Shown here: piece by piece, positions 1-7,011 of the stretch | Layout: each line of letters opens with the position of its first letter | Numbering within the stretch: position 1 is the stretch's first letter | Origin: Bacteroidota bacterium | Lineage (GTDB): Bacteria; Bacteroidota; JABWAT01 | Length of the DNA: 64,000 nt | Direction: 5' to 3' | NCBI GenBank assembly: GCA_013360915.1 | Contig: JABWAT010000003.1 | Location: forward strand, 1-64,000 | Made by a program: the position numbers and the translations under genes | Notes under the pieces: model-generated | The model's input: the letters and a program-made list of their open reading frames with translations, nothing else | What the model was told of the DNA's origin: nothing | Database searches by the model: none

Positions 1-226
1 ATCATGAGAGCGTTGTGCTCTTCACATACAAAGGTCCGGACTTTGGTACAACCGGTCTTTTCAGGATGGTATCGGTCTGTAACAGGTTGTAACGGGGAGA
101 GAGGGAGACGGGCTGGTAATTTTCGCTTTTCATACCAAGCGAAGATGGGTTTCTTTATTCTCTTTTTCTACTTACCCCCCAAGACCTGGGCGATGTGCAT
201 CTGGGTTTCTGCTTAAATGAGCATAT
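1..226. other. Left flank of the cassette array, no gene seen
   Basis: No convincing gene is seen. The first 110 bases resemble host intergenic DNA, while 110-226 is mixed. A 7-base perfect inverted repeat (TTCGCTT and AAGCGAA, 8-base loop) lies near 121-142, without a clear T tract. It could be the host flank, or a further cassette remnant extending past the window edge. Confidence 0.4.
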
Positions 227-361
227 AATTAACGGTTTGCATATATGTGCAATAACAGATTAGAATTACGTACCTTATCGCTTAGCATAAGGTCTTTTAG
301 AGGCACCGACATTCGATTTACCACTTCACTTGCAATTGAAACATAAACGCTGTTGTAAGCC
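227..361 (-). repeat. attC-like site at the end of cassette C (degenerate)
   Basis: This lies just downstream of the helicase stop. Its R'' half is GGCTTAC-AACAGC (minus strand, 355-361 inward), sharing AACAGC with the attC at 5247-5381. The other half, near 227-243, reads TTAACGGTTTGCA on the plus strand, close to CTAACGTTTTGCA of that same site. The core-to-core distance of about 120 bases equals that of the other two long sites. The arms are only partly complementary. A perfect 7-base hairpin (272-278 with 287-293) sits in the middle. The R'' half is well supported by its match to the 5' end of cassette C; the outer half is inferred. Confidence 0.55.
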
Positions 362-368
362 GTACTTC

Positions 369-3323
369 TCATTCCACGTCACTGAAACTTCTAACTCCAA
401 TCCTTGTTGTCCCATTAGTTTCTGGTATATGTATTGGACTTGGAACTTCAGTCGAGTTGAACTCTTGTTTCTGTTTCGAGCAGATTTTTCTAAAGTCGCA
501 TTCCTCACATTTACCATTACTTGGTCTCATAGGAAATTCTCCGTCAAGAATTCGATTAACAGCCCACTCTATATTTTGAATAGCAGATTCAATAGCTTCA
601 TCTGTAATCGGAACATTTACTCTATTTGGTACCTCTTCCGTATTTGGTGCTTTTAGTAAATGAACCGAACCTGTTTTCGCATTCTCTCCTAAAACTATGT
701 CTGCTGCATAAGCATAAAGCTGAACTTGCAATGAGAGATTTATCCAGAAAAAGGGATTTAACTGTCCCTCAGGAAAATCCATTGACTTGAAATCTATTAC
801 TCTTGCTTCTAAAATATTTCCATCATTATCCTCTCGTAATAGTAAATCGATTGAACCTGTAATTAATGCTTTATCAGCTTTTAACTCAAAACGCTGCTCT
901 AATGATCGGCTTTGCACAAAATCTTCTGGATAACCTTCTGCATAATTACCTACTAAAAGTTTTGAGGCATTTCTGGCTCTTTCATAAGGTCCTTCTCTTT
1001 CAGGATCTCTTGATGGAAACACATGTTTTAAATGAAAAACATCCTCAGCAATTTCTTCAGCTTCTTCTCGTGTCGGTGCAGTATTTGAAAAAAGTTGATG
1101 AGTCCTATTAATAGCAGTATGAGTAGTTAATCCATAACCAAATAACTCAGGTACAGCAGGACTGTAGCCGTAAATTTTACGAAATTTATACTTCATCGGA
1201 CACTCTAAATAGTCCTTAATTTCTGTAAAACTTGTAGGCATTGACTCTTCGTCTATACGAGGGCGTTGTTCTACTCTCTCTATATTATCGGGTAAATTGT
1301 TTAAGTCAGTAACTATTGCAGGGTTATTAAGTCCTTGGATTCTCAGCTTATACGGACTAGGTCTTTTTTCGGTGGTTAGACCTGGTTGAATTTTACTGCC
1401 AGTTATATATAAAAATCTTTCTGCTCTAGTCAATGCGGTGTAAAATAATCTTGCTTCACCTGAATTATTGCTCTGATACAAGCCTCTGTTCAAGGCATTT
1501 TGAATTAGGTTAATCGGTAACCAGCCTCGATAACCTCGGTTGTCTCCTGGGAATCTTCTATTAACAACATCAATAATAAATACCACTGGGAATTCAAGCC
1601 CTTTCATTTTATGGACTGTCGAAATTGTAACCGCATCAGGTCTCGACATAAGCTCTACTTGGGTTGTATCATATCCAGATTCGGCTACATTTTCGAGAAA
1701 ATTTAACACACTTTGGTATCTATGGCCAGTATCAATACTTACAAACACCTTTTCAACATCCAAAATAATTCCACTGAACACACCCAAATCACGCATTACT
1801 TGTTCTTGATTCTGAAACTGTGTAGTTGAAACTCTAAATGCTTCTAATAATTCATGAACTAATAATTGAGGATAGACCTTTCTTCTAGCTCCGCCAATTG
1901 GTCTATGAATTTGGTTATTCCAATCAGCTAAAATTTCTAAAAATCGATTTAAATCAGCATTTGGGAAGACGGGTAATATATTCGAATTGAAAAAATTTAT
2001 TGCTTCTCTTCGTGGATATCCGGGAGACCTTAAAAGCCCCATTGAATCTCTAAGTGTTCTTGCATGAAGTCTTTCAAAAATTGACCCTTCTGCTTCGATT
2101 AGGTAATTAATATCAGCATCTGTAAGCGCATTAGTGTATTCTCGATGATATGGTGCACCACCATTTCGAGTACCACCTTGCACTGAACGCATCAATATTG
2201 CAATGTCAGATTTAGAAAGACCTCTTTCTGACCCGTCAGTTTCTATGTATTTAGTTCCAAGCAATTGATTTATTCGGTTAGCAATCCACTCAGCTTCATC
2301 TTGCTTAGTGTCAAACCAAAGGTTTCCGAAGTGCTGAATATTCCCATCGGAGTTTGAAACTGGTGCTTTATCAATTCTTGCAGTACTTAGTTCAAGCTGA
2401 ATAAATCTGTCTGATGTGGAGACTATAGTACTTGTGCTTCTAAAGTTTGTAGATAGGGTATGGGTAGAGCAATTTGGGTATCTCTGGTCAAAATCAATTA
2501 TGTTTCGAACATCTGCACCTCTCCAACCATAAATGGATTGATCATCGTCACCTACTACAAATAAAGAATTGAGGCGGCTGTATAATCCCCTGATTAAACG
2601 TTCTTGGGAAATATTAACATCTTGATACTCATCAACCATTAGATGCATGGCATTTTCCAGTGCTGCATTTATTTCTGGATTATTATTTTCTAGTGCTTCA
2701 ACAACCAATCGAATCATTAAAGAGAAGTCAATGTATTGGTCAGAGTTTAATCTATTACCTATATTTTTAAGGCAAGAACCCAATGAGACATCTTCTAATT
2801 CAATTTCATCAAGAGATAACATTTCATCATTAGCCATCTTCCAAGCATTCGAGACTTCAGCAATGGTCTGGAACATTCTAGCATTTCTAGTATCTGCTAA
2901 AATGTTCAATCCTAATTCATAATATCTTGACAGCAAAAACAACTTCAATCGGTTCTCATCAAGTACTTCATATTGCCGATATTTCGCATTCATGGAGCCT
3001 AAAAGATTTTGGCAAAAAGCATGTATTGTTCCTATGTACATTGCTCCAACTAAAGCCACAGGTAGTCCAGCTTTTTCAAGGGCAGATGCAACTCGTCTTT
3101 TTATAGATTCAGCGGCTTTTTCTGTAAAAGTAAACGCAATTACGCTCTCTGGCTTTGCACCTTCATGAATTAGTCTGGCGATTCTGAAGGACAGAGTCCT
3201 TGATTTTCCTGATCCAGCACAAGCCAAACATAAAATTTCATTTGTGTCATCAATAACAGCATTGTATTGGTCATCAGTTAATGATAAATCAATAGCGGAA
3301 TAAGTGTCTCTGAAAAGTGGCAT
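369..3323 (-). CDS. UvrD/AddA-like helicase with C-terminal PD-(D/E)XK iron-sulfur nuclease
   Basis: This is a superfamily 1A helicase-nuclease of 984 residues. Helicase motifs run in order: Q motif near 15-23, Walker A AGSGKS 36-41, DEYQD 231-235, GDDDQSIYGWRGA 258-270, VHKMKGLEF 570-578 and YTALTRAERFLYIT 628-641. The last 290 residues form a RecB/Cas4-type nuclease with GSID (D826), IDFK (D844, K846) and QLYAY near 868. Four cysteines, C708 and C939/C942/C948, are placed as in the iron-sulfur clusters of AddB and Cas4. It should unwind and cut DNA. Its ATG directly follows the methyltransferase stop (TAAATG), so the two are translationally coupled. No AddB partner is nearby, unlike housekeeping AddAB. 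Inference: it is the restriction effector or partner of the adjacent methylase, within an integron cassette. A DNA repair role is the alternative. Confidence 0.85.
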   Translation of the reverse strand: MPLFRDTYSAIDLSLTDDQYNAVIDDTNEILCLACAGSGKSRTLSFRIARLIHEGAKPESVIAFTFTEKAAESIKRRVASALEKAGLPVALVGAMYIGTIHAFCQNLLGSMNAKYRQYEVLDENRLKLFLLSRYYELGLNILADTRNARMFQTIAEVSNAWKMANDEMLSLDEIELEDVSLGSCLKNIGNRLNSDQYIDFSLMIRLVVEALENNNPEINAALENAMHLMVDEYQDVNISQERLIRGLYSRLNSLFVVGDDDQSIYGWRGADVRNIIDFDQRYPNCSTHTLSTNFRSTSTIVSTSDRFIQLELSTARIDKAPVSNSDGNIQHFGNLWFDTKQDEAEWIANRINQLLGTKYIETDGSERGLSKSDIAILMRSVQGGTRNGGAPYHREYTNALTDADINYLIEAEGSIFERLHARTLRDSMGLLRSPGYPRREAINFFNSNILPVFPNADLNRFLEILADWNNQIHRPIGGARRKVYPQLLVHELLEAFRVSTTQFQNQEQVMRDLGVFSGIILDVEKVFVSIDTGHRYQSVLNFLENVAESGYDTTQVELMSRPDAVTISTVHKMKGLEFPVVFIIDVVNRRFPGDNRGYRGWLPINLIQNALNRGLYQSNNSGEARLFYTALTRAERFLYITGSKIQPGLTTEKRPSPYKLRIQGLNNPAIVTDLNNLPDNIERVEQRPRIDEESMPTSFTEIKDYLECPMKYKFRKIYGYSPAVPELFGYGLTTHTAINRTHQLFSNTAPTREEAEEIAEDVFHLKHVFPSRDPEREGPYERARNASKLLVGNYAEGYPEDFVQSRSLEQRFELKADKALITGSIDLLLREDNDGNILEARVIDFKSMDFPEGQLNPFFWINLSLQVQLYAYAADIVLGENAKTGSVHLLKAPNTEEVPNRVNVPITDEAIESAIQNIEWAVNRILDGEFPMRPSNGKCEECDFRKICSKQKQEFNSTEVPSPIHIPETNGTTRIGVRSFSDVE

Positions 3324-4361
3324 TTAAAAATTCTTTTGTTGAAGGTGAGTCAGAATGTGTGATTTGATATTCTCAGCTTGGATTTTACTGAACTCAGGTG
3401 GTAATGCATTCCCAATCATCAATGCAATTTTTGTCCTCGGAGCATCAATTGGAAACTTATATGTCTTTGGGAATGATTGAAGCATGGAAGCTTCTCTGGC
3501 TGAAATACATCTATCTTGCTCTGGATGAAGAAAGCGACCTTTGGAAGGGTTTAAACAACCACCCGTGATTGTTGTCGAAAAATCATCCCATCTCAACCGA
3601 CCATATACGTCATTAAAACCTACATTTTCTTTTTGATGACATTTTAATTGCCGGTCTTTACCTAAATCTTTCCTACTCCCACCATTTTTGGGAATATCTT
3701 TAATCAAATTCAATATTTCATCTGAGTGATTAGGAAAAATCTGATGTAATGGGTCTTTTGAGTTCTCAGGTTTTGGGAGTTTACCTATAACTTGCCTAAC
3801 AGTTTTTTTCTTTTTTGTTGGTTCTGCAATTTTTAACGGTGCTAATCTAGAACCAACTAATACCAATCTTTTTCTGCTTTGAGGCACACCGTAGTCTTTA
3901 ATGTTAACTATTTTCCAATCTGGTTTATAGTATCCTGCTTTTTCTAATTCTTTGAGTGCGGATTTAAATGATTTGTCAAGTGCTAAACCGGGCACATTTT
4001 CCATCATGAAAGTGTAAGGTTTTAATTCTTTCACAAATCGTACAAACTCATTAATTAGCTGATTTCTTTCGTCTTCAACAGGTTCTGGCTTATTAAGCCT
4101 TCGTATTGAACTGAATCCCTGACAAGGTGGGCAACCAGCAAGTAAATGAATCGTTTTGTTGCCAAGTTCTTTCTTAACATTCTTAGTTGAAATGTTTCTA
4201 ATATCGTCAGTAATGACTTTGGTCTTTTTATGATTCAGTTTATAAGCCTTTGATGCAAGCTCATCAATTTCAAAAGCAAGCTGTGTCTGGAAACCAGCCT
4301 TGTGAAGTCCTTCGGTCAGTCCTCCAACTCCACTAAATAAATCTATTGATATCAATTTCAT
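3324..4361 (-). CDS. DNA (cytosine-5-)-methyltransferase
   Basis: This is a C5-methyltransferase of 345 residues that transfers a methyl group from S-adenosylmethionine to cytosine in DNA. The family motifs are complete and in order: I, DLFSGVGG at 7-14; IV, GCPPCQGFS with catalytic C80; VI, ENV at 121-123; VIII, QSRKR at 161-165; IX, REASMLQSFP; and X, GNALPP near the C-terminus. The target recognition region between VIII and IX is of ordinary length, so one short target site is likely, but which one cannot be read. It opens cassette C, about 32 bases after the crossover point, and is joined without a gap to the helicase-nuclease gene. That pairing suggests self-protection of host DNA in a restriction-like system rather than an orphan regulatory methylase. 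Confidence 0.93.
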   Translation of the reverse strand: MKLISIDLFSGVGGLTEGLHKAGFQTQLAFEIDELASKAYKLNHKKTKVITDDIRNISTKNVKKELGNKTIHLLAGCPPCQGFSSIRRLNKPEPVEDERNQLINEFVRFVKELKPYTFMMENVPGLALDKSFKSALKELEKAGYYKPDWKIVNIKDYGVPQSRKRLVLVGSRLAPLKIAEPTKKKKTVRQVIGKLPKPENSKDPLHQIFPNHSDEILNLIKDIPKNGGSRKDLGKDRQLKCHQKENVGFNDVYGRLRWDDFSTTITGGCLNPSKGRFLHPEQDRCISAREASMLQSFPKTYKFPIDAPRTKIALMIGNALPPEFSKIQAENIKSHILTHLQQKNF

Positions 4362-4387
4362 ATGTCGAATATCGGTTTTTCTAATAT

Positions 4388-4522
4388 GGCTTACGTTTTA
4401 CGTATTGGCGATGGTGGGGCATTTGGAAAACGTCAGCCCAACACTTGCACAAATACCCAATTGAAATACAAATGTTGAATGTGCAACTGTCAGCCCCACT
4501 ATTGCCAATACGATGTTAGCAC
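4388..4522 (-). repeat. attC site between cassettes B and C
   Basis: This 135-base imperfect palindrome has a left arm (plus strand) CGTATTGGCGATGGTGGGGC at 4401-4420 and a right arm GCCCCACTATTGCCAATACG at 4493-4512. The two arms match at all but two positions. A second, inner pair TTGCACA/TGTGCAA lies in the loop. On the minus strand it starts with R'' GTGCTAAC (4515-4522) and ends with AAAACG|TAAGCC. The R' core reads GTAAGCC where GTTRRRY is expected, so one T is missing. GTGCTAAC pairs perfectly with the first bases of cassette B. Confidence 0.85.
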
Positions 4523-4531
4523 TTGTTTTTA

Positions 4532-4990
4532 TCATTTTGTTTCTGGATACCACCAGCCTTCGTGTTTACGTTTATATTCTTTCCCTCGGTCGTCGATAAT
4601 TACAATCTCACAGACAAAAGGACTTTCCAAATAGTCTGCATTTCCTAAATGTGGTCTTGTTTGTTTTAAATCAAATTCTTTTGTCATTGTCGCTGAACTC
4701 ACAAAGTCCATTGTCGAGCCGCTATTTTCAACTAATGTTGGAAACCATTTATTCCAATGCTCTATAGATTGCTTGATTTGGTTAGTTAAAAGTTCAGTTG
4801 GTTCGGCTATGTTCTTTAAAATGTCAACTGTCAATTTACAGCAATTAGTCTTGCGAGCCTGTTTTAATAAGTGTCCCATAAAATAGTCTTCATTTATGTA
4901 GTTCATTAAACTAATAAATGAATGTCCGAAGTTGTGAGAAACACTTTTTAAAGGTTTATGACTTGTCATTTCGTGATTTTTTATGGCCAA
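4532..4990 (-). CDS. Hypothetical protein, second gene of cassette B
   Basis: The protein has 152 residues and matches no family I recognise. It has no signal peptide or membrane segment. It begins with a polar stretch holding a second possible start (MTSHK, residue 8), then a helical, hydrophobic middle and an acidic-basic C-terminus ending in GWWYPETK. The first ATG overlaps the stop of the upstream 79-residue gene (ATGGCCATAA), so the two are probably co-translated. Both sit in one integron cassette beside defence genes. A toxin-antitoxin or anti-phage role is possible but rests on context only. Confidence 0.7.
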   Translation of the reverse strand: MAIKNHEMTSHKPLKSVSHNFGHSFISLMNYINEDYFMGHLLKQARKTNCCKLTVDILKNIAEPTELLTNQIKQSIEHWNKWFPTLVENSGSTMDFVSSATMTKEFDLKQTRPHLGNADYLESPFVCEIVIIDDRGKEYKRKHEGWWYPETK

Positions 4991-5220
4991 ATAAATTCTT
5001 TCGCTTTTGGACTTTCTGGGTCAAACCATTCATCAGCAATTTCTTGAAAAATTGGTTGTCCTTTTTTGTCGGTTCTTGTTTGAATTAAATCCCCGACAGG
5101 TGCACCGTGTAAATATCTCAGTCGTCCAGTTGAGTCGAACTTAATCTTTCCGTCATTAAGCAACGCATCAAATTTTGGCCAATTCTTGATATTGTCTTTC
5201 GTTATTCTAATTCTGTCCAT
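4981..5220 (-). CDS. Hypothetical small protein, first gene of cassette B
   Basis: This charged, soluble protein of 79 residues has no recognised domain. Visible features are a stretch DGKIKFDSTGRLRYLHGAPVG and an acidic, proline-containing tail. The start lies about 33 bases after the cassette crossover (TTAGCAC), the spacing seen for the other cassettes. There is no strong ribosome-binding site, which is normal for cassette genes. It overlaps the following 152-residue gene by 10 bases. A small first gene overlapping a larger second one is a common toxin-antitoxin layout, but nothing in the sequence proves that here. Confidence 0.7.
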   Translation of the reverse strand: MDRIRITKDNIKNWPKFDALLNDGKIKFDSTGRLRYLHGAPVGDLIQTRTDKKGQPIFQEIADEWFDPESPKAKEFIWP

Positions 5221-5246
5221 TGTTTATTGGTGTCGCTCTAAAATTG

Positions 5247-5381
5247 GTGCTAACGTTTTGCAGCTACCCGAAGGGCGGGACTATTACCACAAAACTTGAT
5301 TTGAAAAACTAATGTTTGATTAACCACAAAACTGTCTTTGGAACACGAAACCCCGCCTTTTGGGTAGGTGCTGTTATGCCT
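5247..5381 (-). repeat. attC site between cassettes A and B
   Basis: This 135-base imperfect palindrome has plus-strand arms CAGCTACCCGAAGGGCGGG (5261-5279) and CCCGCCTTTTGGGTAGGTGCTG (about 5352-5373, broken by two unpaired bases). Such extrahelical bases are normal for attC sites. On the minus strand it begins with R'' AGGCATAAC and ends with AAAACG|TTAGCAC. The R'' pairs over 9 bases with GTTATGCCT, the first bases of cassette A. Confidence 0.88.
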
Positions 5382-5388
5382 AGTTATT

Positions 5389-5730
5389 TTATAGTTCATT
5401 GTACTTTTTGTTCGACCCTTTGCTTTTGTCTACTAGGTATTTTAAATCATTCTTATTCACTTTATTTTTTACAGCACTTTCAATGTCTATTCCAAATTCG
5501 TCACTGATATATGTGAGAAAAATAAAAATGTCGGCTATTTCGTCAGCGATTTTTTCTTTTGGAATTAGATTTATTTCTTGTTCATTTTTCCATAAAAACA
5601 ATTCATTAAGTTCAGCAACTTCAATACCTAGTCCTAACAATAGGTCTTTTATTTTATGAAACTGTTTCCAATCTCTTTTTTGCCTAAATTCTATAATCAA
5701 GGCTTTTAACTCATTAATATTATTACTCAT
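5389..5730 (-). CDS. MazG-like nucleotide pyrophosphohydrolase
   Basis: This all-alpha NTP pyrophosphohydrolase has 113 residues from the chosen start. The metal-binding pattern EVAELNE followed by DEIADIFIF (ExxE...ExxD type) is present. The tail, KSKGSNKKYNEL, resembles that of the short dCTPase/RS21-C6 branch. Members hydrolyse (d)NTPs to the monophosphate and pyrophosphate. The start is set at the ATG of ATGAGTAA, where it overlaps the stop of the EVE-HNH gene by 8 bases. An ATG 12 bases further upstream is also possible. As the second gene of cassette A, it may clear modified nucleotides or deplete nucleotides during phage infection. That is inference from context. Confidence 0.85.
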   Translation of the reverse strand: MSNNINELKALIIEFRQKRDWKQFHKIKDLLLGLGIEVAELNELFLWKNEQEINLIPKEKIADEIADIFIFLTYISDEFGIDIESAVKNKVNKNDLKYLVDKSKGSNKKYNEL

Positions 5731-6619
5731 TTCTAAATTCAAATTTTTTAGACTTTAGCGCTTCTTTTGAAGGGTGTAGATTAATATTTTCTGGTAAACG
5801 AATTGTTGTCCCATTAAGTTTTTGATAGTATTCAGATTTTACTTCTGGGCTAATGTGAATTTTAAATGACTCATCAATATACAACAATCCATTGTCGTAT
5901 AATTTATGTAAATCTACTCTAAGTAATAAACCATTTTTAACGTGATTTGAATTTTCGTCAAAATATGGTTGAATATGAGCCGCTTCAAGTAATTCAGGTG
6001 TTGTTTCATTTGTAATGCAGCATTTGTTTGAATATGCAGTTGTTATAATTGCTCTGAAATTTCCTTGACCCTTTCGTTCAGTTACAAGTCTTGATTTTTT
6101 TAGTTTTTCTAGTGTGGTCGGTAAAAGTTCAAATTCTTTTACCATTGATTCTGTAGCAATTTCAAGTGGATCATTTTCATTGTAGTACTTTATTTTTACA
6201 ATGAATCTTGAAAAATCAATCTCATAGTTGTCTAAATCCAAAAATTTGTCATCATCATAATAGACAGCATTTGTTAATACTATACAACCAATTTCGGAAT
6301 CTGTTACACTTCTTTCGTCTGAACTGTTGGAGGCTTTATACTTATCTAATCGGTCAATTAAATCCTGTTTACTTGTACAACCATTTTTGAAGCCGTATTT
6401 ATTCCAAGCGTCATTAACAGACATATTTTTATACTCAACAAATTGACCATAACCACCAATTTTTCTTATTGGTGATTTCAACATAAAGTACAATTTGTCG
6501 CCACTAGCAAGGCGAGAAACATTCCATGGTGTTGGTGTCCAAAAATTAATTTCCGAATTCAATCCTTCGGTTCGGAGGAACTTAAACCATTCTATATCAG
6601 TCGGTGAAATTGCAAACAT
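5723..6619 (-). CDS. EVE-like domain HNH endonuclease
   Basis: The protein has 298 residues. Residues 1 to about 130 look like an EVE/PUA-like fold (WFKF...FWTPTPWNVSRLASGDKLYFMLKSP...GGYGQF), the type of module that reads modified bases in DNA. The C-terminal half is an HNH_2-type nuclease: Y/C..C at 196-201, AAHI with H215, N229-G-LLLR, and DLHKLYD with H238, so the beta-beta-alpha metal catalytic set is intact. Known EVE-HNH enzymes restrict phage DNA carrying modified cytosines (type IV-like restriction). It opens cassette A, 26 bases after the crossover, and is followed by an overlapping MazG-like gene. The substrate is inferred. The assignment of the N-terminal fold rests on pattern recognition. 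Confidence 0.82.
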   Translation of the reverse strand: MFAISPTDIEWFKFLRTEGLNSEINFWTPTPWNVSRLASGDKLYFMLKSPIRKIGGYGQFVEYKNMSVNDAWNKYGFKNGCTSKQDLIDRLDKYKASNSSDERSVTDSEIGCIVLTNAVYYDDDKFLDLDNYEIDFSRFIVKIKYYNENDPLEIATESMVKEFELLPTTLEKLKKSRLVTERKGQGNFRAIITTAYSNKCCITNETTPELLEAAHIQPYFDENSNHVKNGLLLRVDLHKLYDNGLLYIDESFKIHISPEVKSEYYQKLNGTTIRLPENINLHPSKEALKSKKFEFRNE

Positions 6620-6636
6620 TGTCGTTTTTTATAATT

Positions 6637-6712
6637 AGGCATAACTCGTTTATAGCTCTCTAAAACATTCCCCAATCCGACTAATTTAGATGGCTATGGG
6701 AATGTTTAAGCC
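6637..6712 (-). repeat. Short attC (or attI-adjacent) site upstream of cassette A
   Basis: This 76-base site has a perfect 10-base inverted repeat, AAACATTCCC at 6663-6672 and GGGAATGTTT at 6698-6707. On the minus strand it begins GGCTTAAAC and ends CGAG|TTATGCC, supplying the crossover in front of cassette A. It is shorter than the other three sites (about 135 bases). No gene lies upstream of it before host sequence, so it may be the attC of a lost cassette. Confidence 0.65.
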
Positions 6713-6930
6713 GTTCACTCACAGTAGATCAGTTTTTTCCAGAAGCCTACGAAATGAATGTCTATCCTCATGGATCGTCTGTCAAACGTATTTGTCTTTC
6801 CCGGGCATCTCATTAACTCATTTTTAACCAACCGTTAAAGTAACAGACCCTGTTCACTTTTTCAAGAGGGTTTGCAACGTGCGTCGTTTGGTAACAAACC
6901 GGTAACAGGCGGGCAGGAAAGGAAGGGGAA
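6713..6930. other. Non-coding stretch between array and host operon
   Basis: No gene is seen in about 220 bases here. On the minus strand, facing the cassettes, a TTGACA (6780-6785) with a poor -10 (TAGACA, 6759-6764, only 15 bases apart) could be a weak promoter for the array. There is no open frame resembling an integrase, and no clear attI site. Confidence 0.3.
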
Positions 6931-6999
6931 CCGGTGAGAGTAAGAACCCTCACCGGGTGGGTAAGTGATCAGCGGCCGGAAGTGAGGCTCCCTTCCGGC
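6931..6999 (-). terminator. Possible terminator, two hairpins after the GH13 gene
   Basis: Two perfect 8-base stems follow the GH13 stop codon: GCCGGAAG/CTTCCGGC (6975-6982, 6992-6999) and CCGGTGAG/CTCACCGG (6931-6938, 6949-6956). The second runs into a pyrimidine-rich but not T-pure tail, so termination efficiency is uncertain. Confidence 0.4.
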
Positions 7000-7011
7000 T
7001 GGCAGAAGGGG

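Larger units (their letters stand above)
227..6712 (-). mobile_element. Integron gene-cassette array (three two-gene cassettes, no integrase seen)
   Basis: Four attC-like sites (227-361, 4388-4522, 5247-5381, 6637-6712) bracket three AT-rich modules, all read on the minus strand. Cut at the G|TT core, cassette A is about 5254-6644 (1.4 kb), B about 4394-5253 (0.86 kb) and C about 233-4393 (4.2 kb). The strongest evidence is that the first bases of a cassette match the R'' end of its own attC, as they must when it forms a circle: GTTATGCCT pairs with AGGCATAAC (A), GTTAGCAC with GTGCTAAC (B), GTAAGCC with GGCTTAC (C). Leaders before the first ATG are only about 25-35 bases without a clear Shine-Dalgarno. 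No integrase gene lies inside, so this is either the far end of a chromosomal integron or an integrase-less cluster of attC sites (CALIN). The AT-rich content and the defence-type genes fit horizontal acquisition. Confidence 0.85.

Noticed and set aside
272-293. Hairpin ACCTTAT/ATAAGGT as an intrinsic terminator of the helicase gene
   Set aside because: No T tract follows on the minus strand, and it sits in the middle of the attC-like site, where loop hairpins are normal.
6759-6785. TTGACA plus TAGACA as the cassette promoter
   Set aside because: The spacing of 15 bases and the poor -10 make it unconvincing; it is mentioned only as a weak possibility.
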